From: Haplosporangium gracile
Taxonomy: Eukaryota > Mortierellomycota > Mortierellomycetes > Mortierellales > Mortierellaceae
Direction: 5' to 3'
Length of the DNA: 63,340 nt
NCBI GenBank assembly: GCA_015499985.1
Contig: JAAAUF010000117.1
Span: 315-63,654 of the forward strand
Shown: piece after piece, positions 34,307 to 43,844 of the stretch
Position numbering within the stretch: the first letter of the stretch is position 1
How the letters are laid out: every line of letters begins with the position of its first letter
The notes under the pieces: model-generated
Told to the model about the DNA's origin: nothing
Database searches by the model: none
What the model saw: only the letters and a program-made list of their open reading frames with translations
Program-made: the position numbers and the translations under genes

Positions 34307-36106
34307 ATGACTGCAACCATGAAGATCGAGCTCAAGGACGACTTTATTGTCCTCCCTCACCCTGCATCCATTCAGTCCGAGACTCCCTCCTTCCCAGGCT
34401 CTCCCTTGACTACCTCCATGAGCATGGCTTCGCCCAGCCGCACCATGTCCTTTGGTGGCGCATCCTTTACCTCAACCCTCCCTTCCACCACCACCTCTGC
34501 TCGCTCCTCCTTTGACCTTGAGCAAACATCTTCTGCCCCTACTTCCTCTGCGCCCGGCACCACCCTCCTCAAGGGCAACCTGGTCTTAACCCTCTCCAAG
34601 CCCACCAAGGTCGCCTCGCTGGCCATTTCCCTCAATGGTTCGACCCACATTGCCTTCCTCGGACCTGGCAAGCGCGCCCACTCTTCCCGCCACTTCTTTC
34701 GCACTCAGCAGTTCCTGATCGAGCCCCGCGCCAACTCAGAGCTTTACACCCAGCTGCCCAAGGATACCATCTCGTACCCCTTTGCGGTCGAGCTTCCCAA
34801 CAGCTTGCCCTCGTCTGTATCGACCCCTCACGGCGGCACTATCTACCGCATGACTGCTGTTCTGACTATGGCCAAGAGCTCCAGCATCATGTCGTTCTTG
34901 TCCAACGGCAGCACCATTGCGACCTCGGCCACTGTTCAATTGTACCGCGCTCCCCGTATCTTTGCAACTGAAACTGACGGCGATGAACAAGAACTGGAAT
35001 GCGGAGTCGAGTTCGCTGGAGTCGACGGTGTGACCGAGACGGATCATCCCGAGACTGTCGACGCGAACGAGCACGAGATTGTCCCTGCGACCGTCAAACA
35101 TACCTGGGCCGGTCAGGTCGAGGCCACTGTCGCCATCCCCTTCACCCGCCTTCCTCCTCAAGCCAAGCCCGATTTGCACGTCCGTGTCCGTGTCTTGCGC
35201 GAGGGTTTGAACATCAAGTCGATGCAGGCTGCTCTCTGGGAGCGTGCTATCTTCCGAGTCCAGAAGGCTGGATCTGCTCCTGGTAGCAAGAAATATGTTA
35301 TGGGCGTCCGTGAGCGAGCTGTCAGTGCTCAACGATGTGATTCTGGGTGGCAGAACGAATCGATTACAGGACAGGTCCCTCACACGTTCGAGAAGGTGGT
35401 TATCTTTTCGATCCCGAAGGCAGCTCGATCCTATAAGGAGCTGTACTCTTCTCGCAGCTGCAACCCCTCGACTTACTCCAACCTTGCCAATCGCATGAAG
35501 AACGAGCGCTTCTACCACTACAATCCCCAGCGTGGTCAGCATTCCAAGAAGGAAATGGAAATTGACGATTCCGAGTTTGGCGAGATATCTGTCGAGATCC
35601 AGCACTTTATCCGCTACTCGTTGTTTGTGACAGGATCGGTCGATCAGACAGGAAAGACCATCACCACCCCTGTCGAGCGCATTCTCGGATCGGTCCCCGT
35701 CATTGTCTTTGGAGTTCCCTCAGGTCCTCAGTGTGACCTTACTGGGCTCCCGACCTACTTGTACTCGTTTTCGACCTCGCGTGTCTCGCTCGAGGAAGCT
35801 CAGGATTACGAGCTCGAGGCTGCCGCTGCTGCAGGAGCTGGAGGGAACGAGCTTGAGGAGGACTTTGATGGGTCTCGTGTCGGTCCTTTCTACGGCGCCT
35901 ATGAAGACGACGATGCCTTTATGTCTATGATGGGCCTCCGCGGCAGTCGAACTCCTCCCAGTTACGAGGATACCATTGGTCGCCCTTCGTTGGATGCCTC
36001 AGTCTTGGAGATGCAGGAGCACCGCTTATTAGGATCGTCTTCATCGCCTCGTTCGACTGACAACTCGGGAGTGCCACCTTATAGCATCCTCGGTCTTACT
36101 CGCTAA
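34307..36106 (+). CDS. Alpha-arrestin (arrestin-related trafficking adaptor)
   Basis: The 599-residue product, from a single exon, has an arrestin N-domain (LKGNLVLTLSKPTKVASLAI, SYPFAVELPNSLPSSVSTPH, YRMTAVLTM) and an arrestin C-domain. The latter covers about residues 260-490 (VEATVAIP, DLHVRVRVLREGLNIKSMQA, ISVEIQHFIRYSLFVTG, VERILGSVPVIVFG). A C-terminal PPSY in TPPSYEDT (about residue 550) is a PPxY motif, the binding site for Rsp5/Nedd4-type ubiquitin ligases. Proteins of this type recruit the ligase to plasma membrane transporters so that they are ubiquitinated and endocytosed. The ATG at 34307 opens the frame, with a second in-frame ATG four codons on. The promoter region contains the GGTGTCAT array further upstream. 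The particular cargo cannot be read from sequence. Confidence 0.88.
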   Translation: MTATMKIELKDDFIVLPHPASIQSETPSFPGSPLTTSMSMASPSRTMSFGGASFTSTLPSTTTSARSSFDLEQTSSAPTSSAPGTTLLKGNLVLTLSKPTKVASLAISLNGSTHIAFLGPGKRAHSSRHFFRTQQFLIEPRANSELYTQLPKDTISYPFAVELPNSLPSSVSTPHGGTIYRMTAVLTMAKSSSIMSFLSNGSTIATSATVQLYRAPRIFATETDGDEQELECGVEFAGVDGVTETDHPETVDANEHEIVPATVKHTWAGQVEATVAIPFTRLPPQAKPDLHVRVRVLREGLNIKSMQAALWERAIFRVQKAGSAPGSKKYVMGVRERAVSAQRCDSGWQNESITGQVPHTFEKVVIFSIPKAARSYKELYSSRSCNPSTYSNLANRMKNERFYHYNPQRGQHSKKEMEIDDSEFGEISVEIQHFIRYSLFVTGSVDQTGKTITTPVERILGSVPVIVFGVPSGPQCDLTGLPTYLYSFSTSRVSLEEAQDYELEAAAAAGAGGNELEEDFDGSRVGPFYGAYEDDDAFMSMMGLRGSRTPPSYEDTIGRPSLDASVLEMQEHRLLGSSSSPRSTDNSGVPPYSILGLTR

Positions 36107-37277
36107 ACTGGATCCGCATTTCGAATACCATTCCCCTCCCCTCCCTCCTCCTGGTTTGGATCTTAATTGACCCAATGCCTCCCTCCCTCCTTCTTCCTTT
36201 CCGAAAGACCCATCAATGGGTCAATTGACGGAGGCAAGAGGAAGAAGCAGAAAAAAGGAACAAAAAACACATCCCTCGACAACCATCGACAAGTGCGAAC
36301 TCTACCTCCCTGACCTGAATCTCCAACACACCTAGGAAAAGAGATGAGCCCTACTTTTTTCTTTTCTCTATTGTGCGCTCCTTTTCCAACAACCCCCTTT
36401 GTTCGCCGTCCCTCTGTCCACGTTTTTTTATTCCTTTTTATTTGTTTTGTTATCATTTCTTCATCCCCTTACTCATCTTTTCTTTTCCTTCCATTTCGCC
36501 CCACCGGAGATTTTTTTTGTTTGTCGATGACTGTATGCCGCTCGGACAACTTTCTTTCTTCCTTCCGGCTCACGTTTTTTTTGTCACCCACTTACACAGA
36601 ACACACTCTCCATTTTGTTTGTTGTTATCCATCCTTATCCATCCTAATCCGGCGACATATCTCACTTTTTTTTATTCTCCATCGACTTTTTTGTCTGGAT
36701 CGCAGATATGCCATTTGGGACACTTTTCTTGGATCGCACATTCAGGACAACCTTTTTCTTTTTGGAGATTTATTTTTTTCAACCAGTTCTGTCCATCGCT
36801 TTAGTGTTACAATTCCTTTTATGTATTCGCCTTTTCACGCCTTCAACTACCCCCCGCTATCGCTTCAGGAACATGCAGCTCTTGATGAAAACTATTTTTA
36901 TCTTAAAGAACTACCCTTTTCCTCTCTTTCTTCCCCACCGAGGATCGACCCCAAATTCATCTTTTTTCATCCTTCAGGAACTAGATAGTCCCCTTGATAG
37001 TTTTTGATAAAAAATCGTCTCGGTGACGTAGACCCGAATTTTTGAACGCGTTCGTTGAGTGACTGCTTTCCCCTCCACTCCTTCTCCCGCTGGAAGCTTG
37101 AAAGGGACGCGCATCCCTTGAGACTTACGCATGCCAACCTGAACACCACGCTTTTTCTATTTCTTAAACTCTCAGCTCTCGACACAATTCTTTTTTCAAC
37201 AAAACTACAACTACTCGCCACCAAAAAAAACCAACAACAAACAATTACAACTCACCAACATAGCATAGCTCTACACA
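36107..37277. other. Intergenic, T/C-rich
   Basis: This is the 3' side of the arrestin gene and 5' side of UMP1. Long T-rich runs keep several frames open (for example 36344-36988), but their products are Phe/Ser/Pro-rich and show no domains. An A/C-rich leader precedes the UMP1 ATG. Confidence 0.5.
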
Positions 37278-38611
37278 ATGGTAATAGACGCGCAGCCAAG
37301 CTGGAAGTCAGGGAGGAGCTCTCTGTGCCATGCACATACGTACTCTCACCATGCGCATCACTTAACACCTATAATGTCTCGCAACTTGACTATGCAAGGG
37401 CCTCAGCAGGACAATGATATCGCAGGAAGAGAAAACAATGCCATGAACCCATGTCCAAACCTCCGAGGACCCAAGCTGCTCTTCCTCAGGATACTCAAGC
37501 GACTACCGACCACCCATCACCATCATGTGAACAGAGAGAAGGAAAACCAACACCCAGCAAGACCTAACCAAACACCACTCAATATCTCCCTGACTACTTT
37601 TGAACAAAACTTCGTAATAGTCCCTGCGTCTCGCCCCTTCAAGCAAAGCATCGTCGGCCGGCTCGGCCTCGGTCCTGGACACATCCAACTCGTACGGTCT
37701 CCACGACACCATGCGCTTCGGTATGCGCCAGATCGCCTCTGAAGTCTCTTCCAAGCACCCCCTCGAGAACCGTCTCGCCGAGGTACGTTATCACACTTCT
37801 CTCTTTTCTCGTTTTGCCTACGAAGAACTAAATTGACGCCTTGATCAAATGTCCACATGTTGCCCCTTATTTCGTTTATGTCCGCCTACTTGCTAACATC
37901 CATCTACTCTTTCCTTCGTTTAAAAACACGTGTCAAATAGTGGGATAACACACAGATGGAGTTGAAGATGAACATGGCGAGGAACATGTACGGAATGCAT
38001 GCGCCCATTAAGATGGCAATGGAACGGGCGCTCGTCATCCAGGCCAGAGGCCCCTCCATGTTGCCCCGGCGCTCAAATCTAGGACTTGATATCTTGGCCG
38101 GCAAGGATGAGTCTATCGATTTTGAGGATTTCTTGAATGGTAAGCAACAAGTTTCGCGTTTTATTTATGTTTGGGAATCTCTGGAGATCGAGGGCCGAGG
38201 CAGGAGCACAATGATACATAGCAGGATCAGGATATAAAATCAACACGATTGATATGATTGGCAGGCCAGAAGTACTGAGCTCTAGAACTGAAAGCGAGGT
38301 TGTATGCATTCAGGATGCGGGGTAATCTTTTGGAAGTGGCTGGTTGACAAAGTCGTGATTTGGAGTTATTGATATCAGGAAGTACACACAGGACTTAGAG
38401 TAGCCCCTGAAGAATTATAGATCAGGGGCGCGCCTGGGAACGAGATGTAGAAAACAAGCCAGGAAGAAAACAGACTGGCGAGCATTGTCCTCGATTGATC
38501 CCTAACATACTTTACTTTTTGCTTAAATTGGCGTTGCTAGTCCCCGAGATGTCGACAGATATGGTTGATGTTCATGTTGTCATGGAACGCCAGCTTGGTA
38601 TCCGCGCATAA
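37278..38611 (+). CDS. UMP1: Proteasome maturation factor Ump1/POMP
   Basis: Ump1 is a short-lived chaperone enclosed in 20S proteasome half-mers and degraded when the proteasome matures. Four exons fit: 37278-37280 (ATG alone), 37621-37782, 37941-38139 and 38541-38611, for 144 residues, the usual family size. Diagnostic text is GLHDTMRFGMRQIASE, SSKHPLENRLAEWDNTQMEL, MARNMYGMHAPIKMAMERAL, RRSNLGLDILAGKDESIDFE and the short C-terminal MVDVHVVMERQLGIRA. The frame 5' of exon 2 has stops (TAATAG directly at the acceptor), so the coding start must come from an upstream exon. ATG/GTAATA at 37278 is the simplest fit, but an ATG in another upstream exon is possible. The identity is firm; the start is moderately sure. 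Confidence 0.85.
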
Positions 38612-39009
38612 ACGCTACTGTACAGGAGTAGTAGTTATTACTAGGAACAACAACAAAAAATATCAAACACAGAACAAAAATATGAGATCTTGATTCGAGA
38701 CAACTGTATGGAACAGTAGGGTTCGCTCGTATGAGTAAAATATGAATAAAATGTGTCGAGCGCAGGAAAGTCCTTTGTTTCAGGATCGGTTCTCTCAAAA
38801 AAGAAAGAGACGTTGTCAAGTGGGTCCTGGGGTTATCGATTGAGTTTTTTATTAGGCACTGCTTTTTGAATGGGGAGGAGTCAACGTTGCTGAGGTTCGT
38901 ATACTTTTTTGCTATTAGGGTCTATACTATGGAATGGTATGGTGTCTTTTTGCTGTGGGACAAAAGAGAAAAGACAATACGAAATAGAGAGGGCAATTGT
39001 AGTGTCTTA
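38612..39009. other. Convergent intergenic region
   Basis: About 400 bp lie between the 3' ends of UMP1 and the monooxygenase gene. No feature was recognised. Confidence 0.5.
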
Positions 39010-41399
39010 TTAGATAGCGGCGGCTTGCTTTGCGGCAGCATGCAGCTCTTCCTGGTACCTCTTGGACGGTTTGGTAGGCAGAACAGGGCAAGTACCACGC
39101 TCAGGTGGAGGGGGGATAAAGTTGACAATAGGTCTATAAGCCGCAGCCTTGACGGTATCCTTGTGCAATATCGACTCGGGGAGGTACCCAAAGATAATGT
39201 TTCTCAACAAACGTTCATGCCAAGTCTGACCGAAGATGACTTTTGCCATGGTCTTGGATAGGTCAAACTGGTGCTTGACGTGAGGGTAGCGTTGGGCCTT
39301 GAAGTCCTTGAATGCGGCGGCGATGTTTTCGTCGGATGCGTCGAGGGCGATCTCGTAAATGCAGTTTGCGAGGATGACTGCGTCCTGCATGGCGTTCACT
39401 GCTCCTTGTCCTGCACTTGGCAGCATCTATTTTCATGGTTGGCGGAGGTTAAAGAAGGACTGAGCGTTAGAGGTGCCGTTCTTCTTATTTTTGTTTTTGT
39501 TTTTGTTCACAGGAAACAGACAAATTAGGTAAAAAAAAAAAAGAGGTTTTTATGTCTGTCGTGGACAGGAAGATAAAAACTTGTCTCAGTTCCCTATTTC
39601 GCCACTTAAACAACATTCCCACCACCACCAAAAAAAAAAGGTACATACCTTATGGGCAGCATCACCAATAAGGATAACACGCGAATGATGCCAAGTCTCA
39701 AACATCTTCTCCTCCAAAAAGACGCGCGAAATCCTCTCCCTTGGCGTCTTGTCAATGAACTGGCCTAGAGGTCCATTGGGGGTCGGGAAATCATAGATCT
39801 CTTTGATCATATTCTCGTTGGACTCGGGGCCCCATTCGGTGTTTCTGAAGGCCATGTCGTCGGCCTCGGCGGAGGATAATTGTATTTGAACGCCCCAGCA
39901 GATTCTCTTGCCGGGAACCGTGAACGTGCTCCACTAGGTGTTAAAAGGGGTGTAGAAAAAAGATGGAAAGAAAATTGAGTAAGCGAAACTTTTAGATCCG
40001 TTTGTTTACATTCTCAACAGCAACAACAACAACAATAACAAAAAAACCAGCAACTAGGCACACTGGCAATACAAACAACAAACAGCAAAACAAAACAACA
40101 AAACAACACAAAGAAAACTTACGGTGTAGGGTTTGCCCTTTCCGATCACAAAGTTAAACCTTGTAAAATCATTTTTCAGATCCTCACACGCATCCTCCTC
40201 CATGGGGTCAGTCGTACCGACCATAGTCATGTACCCAATCTTGAGTCCCTGCATATCCTTGAACGGCAACTCCTTCTTCTCATTCAACTGTCTATACAAC
40301 GACTGACGGACGGCAGAGTAGGCGCCATCGGCACCGATAAGAATATCTCCAAGATAGGAGCTGTTGTCTGAGCATTGGATCATCACGCCTCCTTCGGCGG
40401 GGTACTTGATTTGAAGGACCTTTTTCCCGAATTGGACCTTGTTGGGTGGGAGTTTTGAGAGGAGGAGGTCGTACAGTCGCGGGCGAGAGAATACAATGTA
40501 GTCGTATCCCACGCTGTTTGTTTTTGATTTGATGATTGTCCGATCGAAATTTGGAGAAGTGAGGGCGAGAGAAAAGGGATGCGTATTAAATTCAAAATGC
40601 AAAATTAACTGGTATGGCGTTAAGGCATCTGTTAACATTCAAACCCCGTTGCAAGAGGAAGAAAACGACGGAGCTGAAAAGAAAAAAAACAAAGAGTGGA
40701 AGCAAGGCAACAACAACAATCGTAGCAACAGGAGCTAACGGCAGCACAGGACGAGACATACGTTTCTTTGATGTCCTCGTTGCCACGGTAGGCCATCTTC
40801 TTCATGTTCTCGCCGTAGACGTGCATGCCAGGGCTGATGAAACTGATGGCCATGAGCTCGTCCAAAAGGCCCAATTGCTCAAACACGGGCAGGATGTTGA
40901 CATTCTATTTAGAAGGATGTGTGCGAAAGAATTTATAAGTTAAAAGAAAGCGAAGGAAAATGAGAGCAAGAGCATATTGATTGCGGAAGTAAGGAGCAGA
41001 AATCGATTGTGGATGTGCCCTCAACTGAGATGCAAACGCCGTACCAGGGACATGATAGCACCTAATCGTTGGCAGAGAACAATTCCAAGAGCAGTTCGAG
41101 AGGAGGAGGAGGACGAAGAGAGGGAGAGATTGAGAATGAAGCAATGGTGAGTACAAGAAATCGTCTCTCTGCAGAGGGCTCGTGGAGTAAAAGTATGCAT
41201 TCTTGTTGTTCAACAAAAAAAAAAAAGACGCATGAAGACGGCGTATCATACCGAGCTGTTTCACAGAGGGTGCACGCTCAAAGATATCGTAGGGGATGCC
41301 GGCACGATCAAGGAGAATACCGAGAAAGATGCCAGAGATACCACCGCCGACGATGACGCAGCGAGGTGGCGAGTGAGGGGTATATGCTTCGTCAGACAT
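39010..41399 (-). CDS. FAD-dependent monooxygenase (PHBH fold)
   Basis: Six exons join in frame (41399-41252, 41061-41045, 40904-40762, 40513-40123, 39933-39649, 39426-39010) to 466 residues. The N-terminal dinucleotide fold CVIVGGGISGIFLGILLDRA ends in the FAD-ribose glutamate (YDIFE). The middle motif GADGAYSAVRQSLY and the C-terminal LIGDAAHKMLPSAGQGAVNA bind the FAD pyrophosphate and ribityl. Together these place it in the FAD_binding_3 group of aromatic hydroxylases and epoxidases. NAD(P)H and O2 would be cosubstrates; the substrate is unknown. No signal peptide or membrane anchor is visible. Exon 2 is only 17 nt, but it is required to connect SVKQLG to NVNILPVFEQLG in frame. No biosynthetic cluster surrounds it. 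Confidence 0.85.
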
Positions 41400-42721
41400 G
41401 GTTACTGCTCTTGTTGGAATGGAGGAAGGATGGATGAATGAAAAGTGGAGGAGGAATGTGGATGAATGAAGTGAATGAGAGAGAAGGAGAGGAGGAGTGG
41501 GTGAAGGAAGAAGGTGAGGAGGAGAGAAGGAGAGAAAGAAGGAAAGAGGACGAAGGGCGGAAAGAAGAGAGGGCGCAATAAAAAGAAAACAGGACAAACG
41601 GGAGCTGGCAGGGACAGACAGAGGGAAGTAGGGATGGAGGGTTAGTTGTGCGACGGTGGGTGGATGGAAGATGAGGTGAGTGTATTAAGAGGAACAGGGT
41701 TCAAGTACCATGGTAGACATCAATAGCCATGAGAAGGAACGTATTCCCGTATACTTATTTGCTCATATTTTGAATGCTCACATTCCCAGCTACATTGAAA
41801 TTCTCTCTCACTTTCCCATCTTCTCGTGCCCACTTTCTATGTTTCCTGTTTGTTTCCTGTTTGCTTTTGTCCAAAGGTCGATCCAACAACAAGTCGGCTT
41901 CATACAATAGACAAGGAGTAAAAAACAGCAGCGCAGTGCATCGGTCACTTGAATGGTTCTTTAGGCATTTTGTGTTTTGTCTGTTGTGGCAAACAACGGT
42001 TGCTATTAATTAGCGGATGCTTCCCGTTTTGAATGAGAGCCACCATTCCATCCCGAAAGAAAGAAAGAAAGAGGTGGAGATAAACGACAAAGAGGGGAAG
42101 GTTGAACAAGTGTTGACACTCCGCATAACGGCAGACATGCTGAATATCCAGCACATGGCAGAGTCGCTCACTCTCCTTCCTTCTCATTCAAGAGCAGGAG
42201 ATAAACCACAGTAGACAAACCTTTTTTATGTTTTTAGAAAATAAACAGGTTACATAGGGGCTATAGTATTTCTTTTCTCGAGACAGACAGACAAAAGTAA
42301 GACCCTTCCTTCATCCTATTGAGTGTCGGTAATGCGCGGCCATTCGGCAATTCATATTCTTCAACCCAGGCACGGACCAACATAACAGTGTTGCCTGTCG
42401 ATCACCTATTAACGTCACTACATTACTGATTCAATCCAAGGATTGAATATGTGTCTTACCTTCGAGCCTTCGCCTAGGATACATCACATTTCACACTCAG
42501 TAAGAGCATTGTTGTTCATGATAAAAGCAAAATGGTTTTTTGTTCGAGGAAGTCAGGACATCCCCGACCTAGGGTTTTTTTTATTGTTACAAGCGTAAGG
42601 ATTATGTACAAGAATAAAAAGCACAAAAAAAAAAGCAAAAAAAGATCTTTTGTTGTTTTTTTGTTTGCGTGCGACTGATGTGTGTCTACTTAGGACTCAA
42701 GTGAGTTAAAGAGACAGACTT
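41400..42721. other. Intergenic region upstream of the monooxygenase and downstream of RPL10
   Basis: Purine-rich leader sequence lies just 5' of the monooxygenase. The rest has only short frames. A perfect palindrome sits at 42429-42448. The minus strand at about 42310-42400 has a short coding-like stretch without a connectable start. Confidence 0.45.
42429..42448. repeat. Perfect 9-2-9 palindrome
   Basis: ATTCAATCC and GGATTGAAT are separated by AA. It lies about 280 bp downstream of the RPL10 stop. It may be a hairpin or a dimeric binding site; function unknown. Confidence 0.5.
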
Positions 42722-43378
42722 TTAAGCCTGGGCGCGGAGGGTCTTGGCAAAGTAGTTAGAGAGAGGACCCTTCTCGTTCAAGTACTTGACATAGCATCCA
42801 TCAGGTTGGAGACGACCGGCAGCACGCTCGGTGACATAGTCCTCACGCGAAAGCTTGGTGAAGCCCCACTTCTTGGAGACAATAATCTTTTGGCGTCCAG
42901 CAAATTTGAACTTCGCACGACGGAGCGACTCAATGACAACGGCCTTGTTGGCATCCTTGGTACGGATCGAAAAGATGACCTGACCGATATCAACACGAGC
43001 AGCAGTGCCATTGGGCTTGCCGTAGGCACCACGCATACCGGTCTGAAGACGATCGGCACCGGCACAGGACAACATCTTGTTAATGCGGAGGACATGGAAG
43101 GGGTGGAGACGGACACGCATGTGGAACGAGTCCTTGCCCGAGGACTTGGAAATGTACTTGTTGGCGCAGATACGACCGGCCTCGAGAGCCTCGGACGAGA
43201 TCTGTTGCTTTTCGTCGCAGAGAAGGTGGACGCAGAGAGGGAACTCGTCGACGCCGGCCTTTTTGCGACCGAGGTCGTAGATGCGGATCTTGGGGTCGGG
43301 GACTCCACGACAGAAGCGAGACTTGGGGTAAGCCTTGTTCTTTTGGTATCTGTAGCAGCGAGCAGGACGGCGACCCAT
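42722..43378 (-). CDS. RPL10: 60S ribosomal protein L10 (uL16)
   Basis: This 218-residue protein matches eukaryotic uL16 end to end: [40 protein letters not shown], the [10 protein letters not shown] block, [45 protein letters not shown] and a C-terminal basic region. uL16 lies near the peptidyl transferase centre and is one of the last proteins added in cytoplasmic 60S maturation. The start is the ATG at 43378, although the frame stays open upstream. No intron is present, unusual beside the intron-rich neighbours. OTU1 is transcribed divergently 466 bp away. Confidence 0.97.
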   Translation of the reverse strand: MGRRPARCYRYQKNKAYPKSRFCRGVPDPKIRIYDLGRKKAGVDEFPLCVHLLCDEKQQISSEALEAGRICANKYISKSSGKDSFHMRVRLHPFHVLRINKMLSCAGADRLQTGMRGAYGKPNGTAARVDIGQVIFSIRTKDANKAVVIESLRRAKFKFAGRQKIIVSKKWGFTKLSREDYVTERAAGRLQPDGCYVKYLNEKGPLSNYFAKTLRAQA

Positions 43379-43844
43379 TGTTGTAGTTGTTGAAGGAAAG
43401 TTGTTGGTGCGAAAAAGGAGGGGTTGTTGGTGGGAAAAAGTTTGATGAAGAGACAAGAAGAGATGAACAAAAGAAGCTGTCGACGGATGAATGAATGGAA
43501 GGGAGGGAGGGCGTTAAAAGGAGAAGACTGCGGCTAGGACGCTCTTTTATTTCTTCATGGGCAATTATTAAGCAGGGCGCTTCATGGTGCATTAGTAAGA
43601 AGAAAAACAGTCACTCAGTCAGGTGACATTGGCGGTCGTAGCGACCTACTTCCAAGCCAAACAAATTGAACTGCAGGAGAAGGAGGGAGAAAGGACGACA
43701 GAGGAGACGACGCAGGCTGAAAAATGAAAAGAAAGTTGGCCTGACGAAGAAGGGGGAGAAGAAGGGACTGAACATTCATTCTTTTTCATTCGCATATACA
43801 CACACACACCATCCATTCTCATCCACTTTTATATAACGACAGCC
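43379..43844. other. Divergent promoter region of RPL10 and OTU1
   Basis: 466 bp separate the two start codons. ACTTTTATATAACG at about 43826 gives a TATA-like element close to the OTU1 ATG. No other site is assigned with confidence. Confidence 0.4.

Noticed and set aside
34736..35605. 289-codon minus-strand frame
   Set aside because: Antisense shadow of the arrestin coding sequence.
36344..36988. 214-codon plus-strand frame
   Set aside because: Phe/Ser/Pro low-complexity product from poly-pyrimidine DNA; lies in an intergenic region.
37215..37222. GGTGGCGA reverse complement upstream of UMP1, similar to the Rpn4 proteasome element
   Set aside because: It differs from GGTGGCAAA in the last bases and lies only about 60 bp before the ATG; Rpn4 is not established outside ascomycete yeasts.
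42300..42480. Coding-like minus-strand stretch (RAWVEEYELPNGRALPTLN)
   Set aside because: No start, no consistent upstream exon and no family recognised; too short to support a gene.
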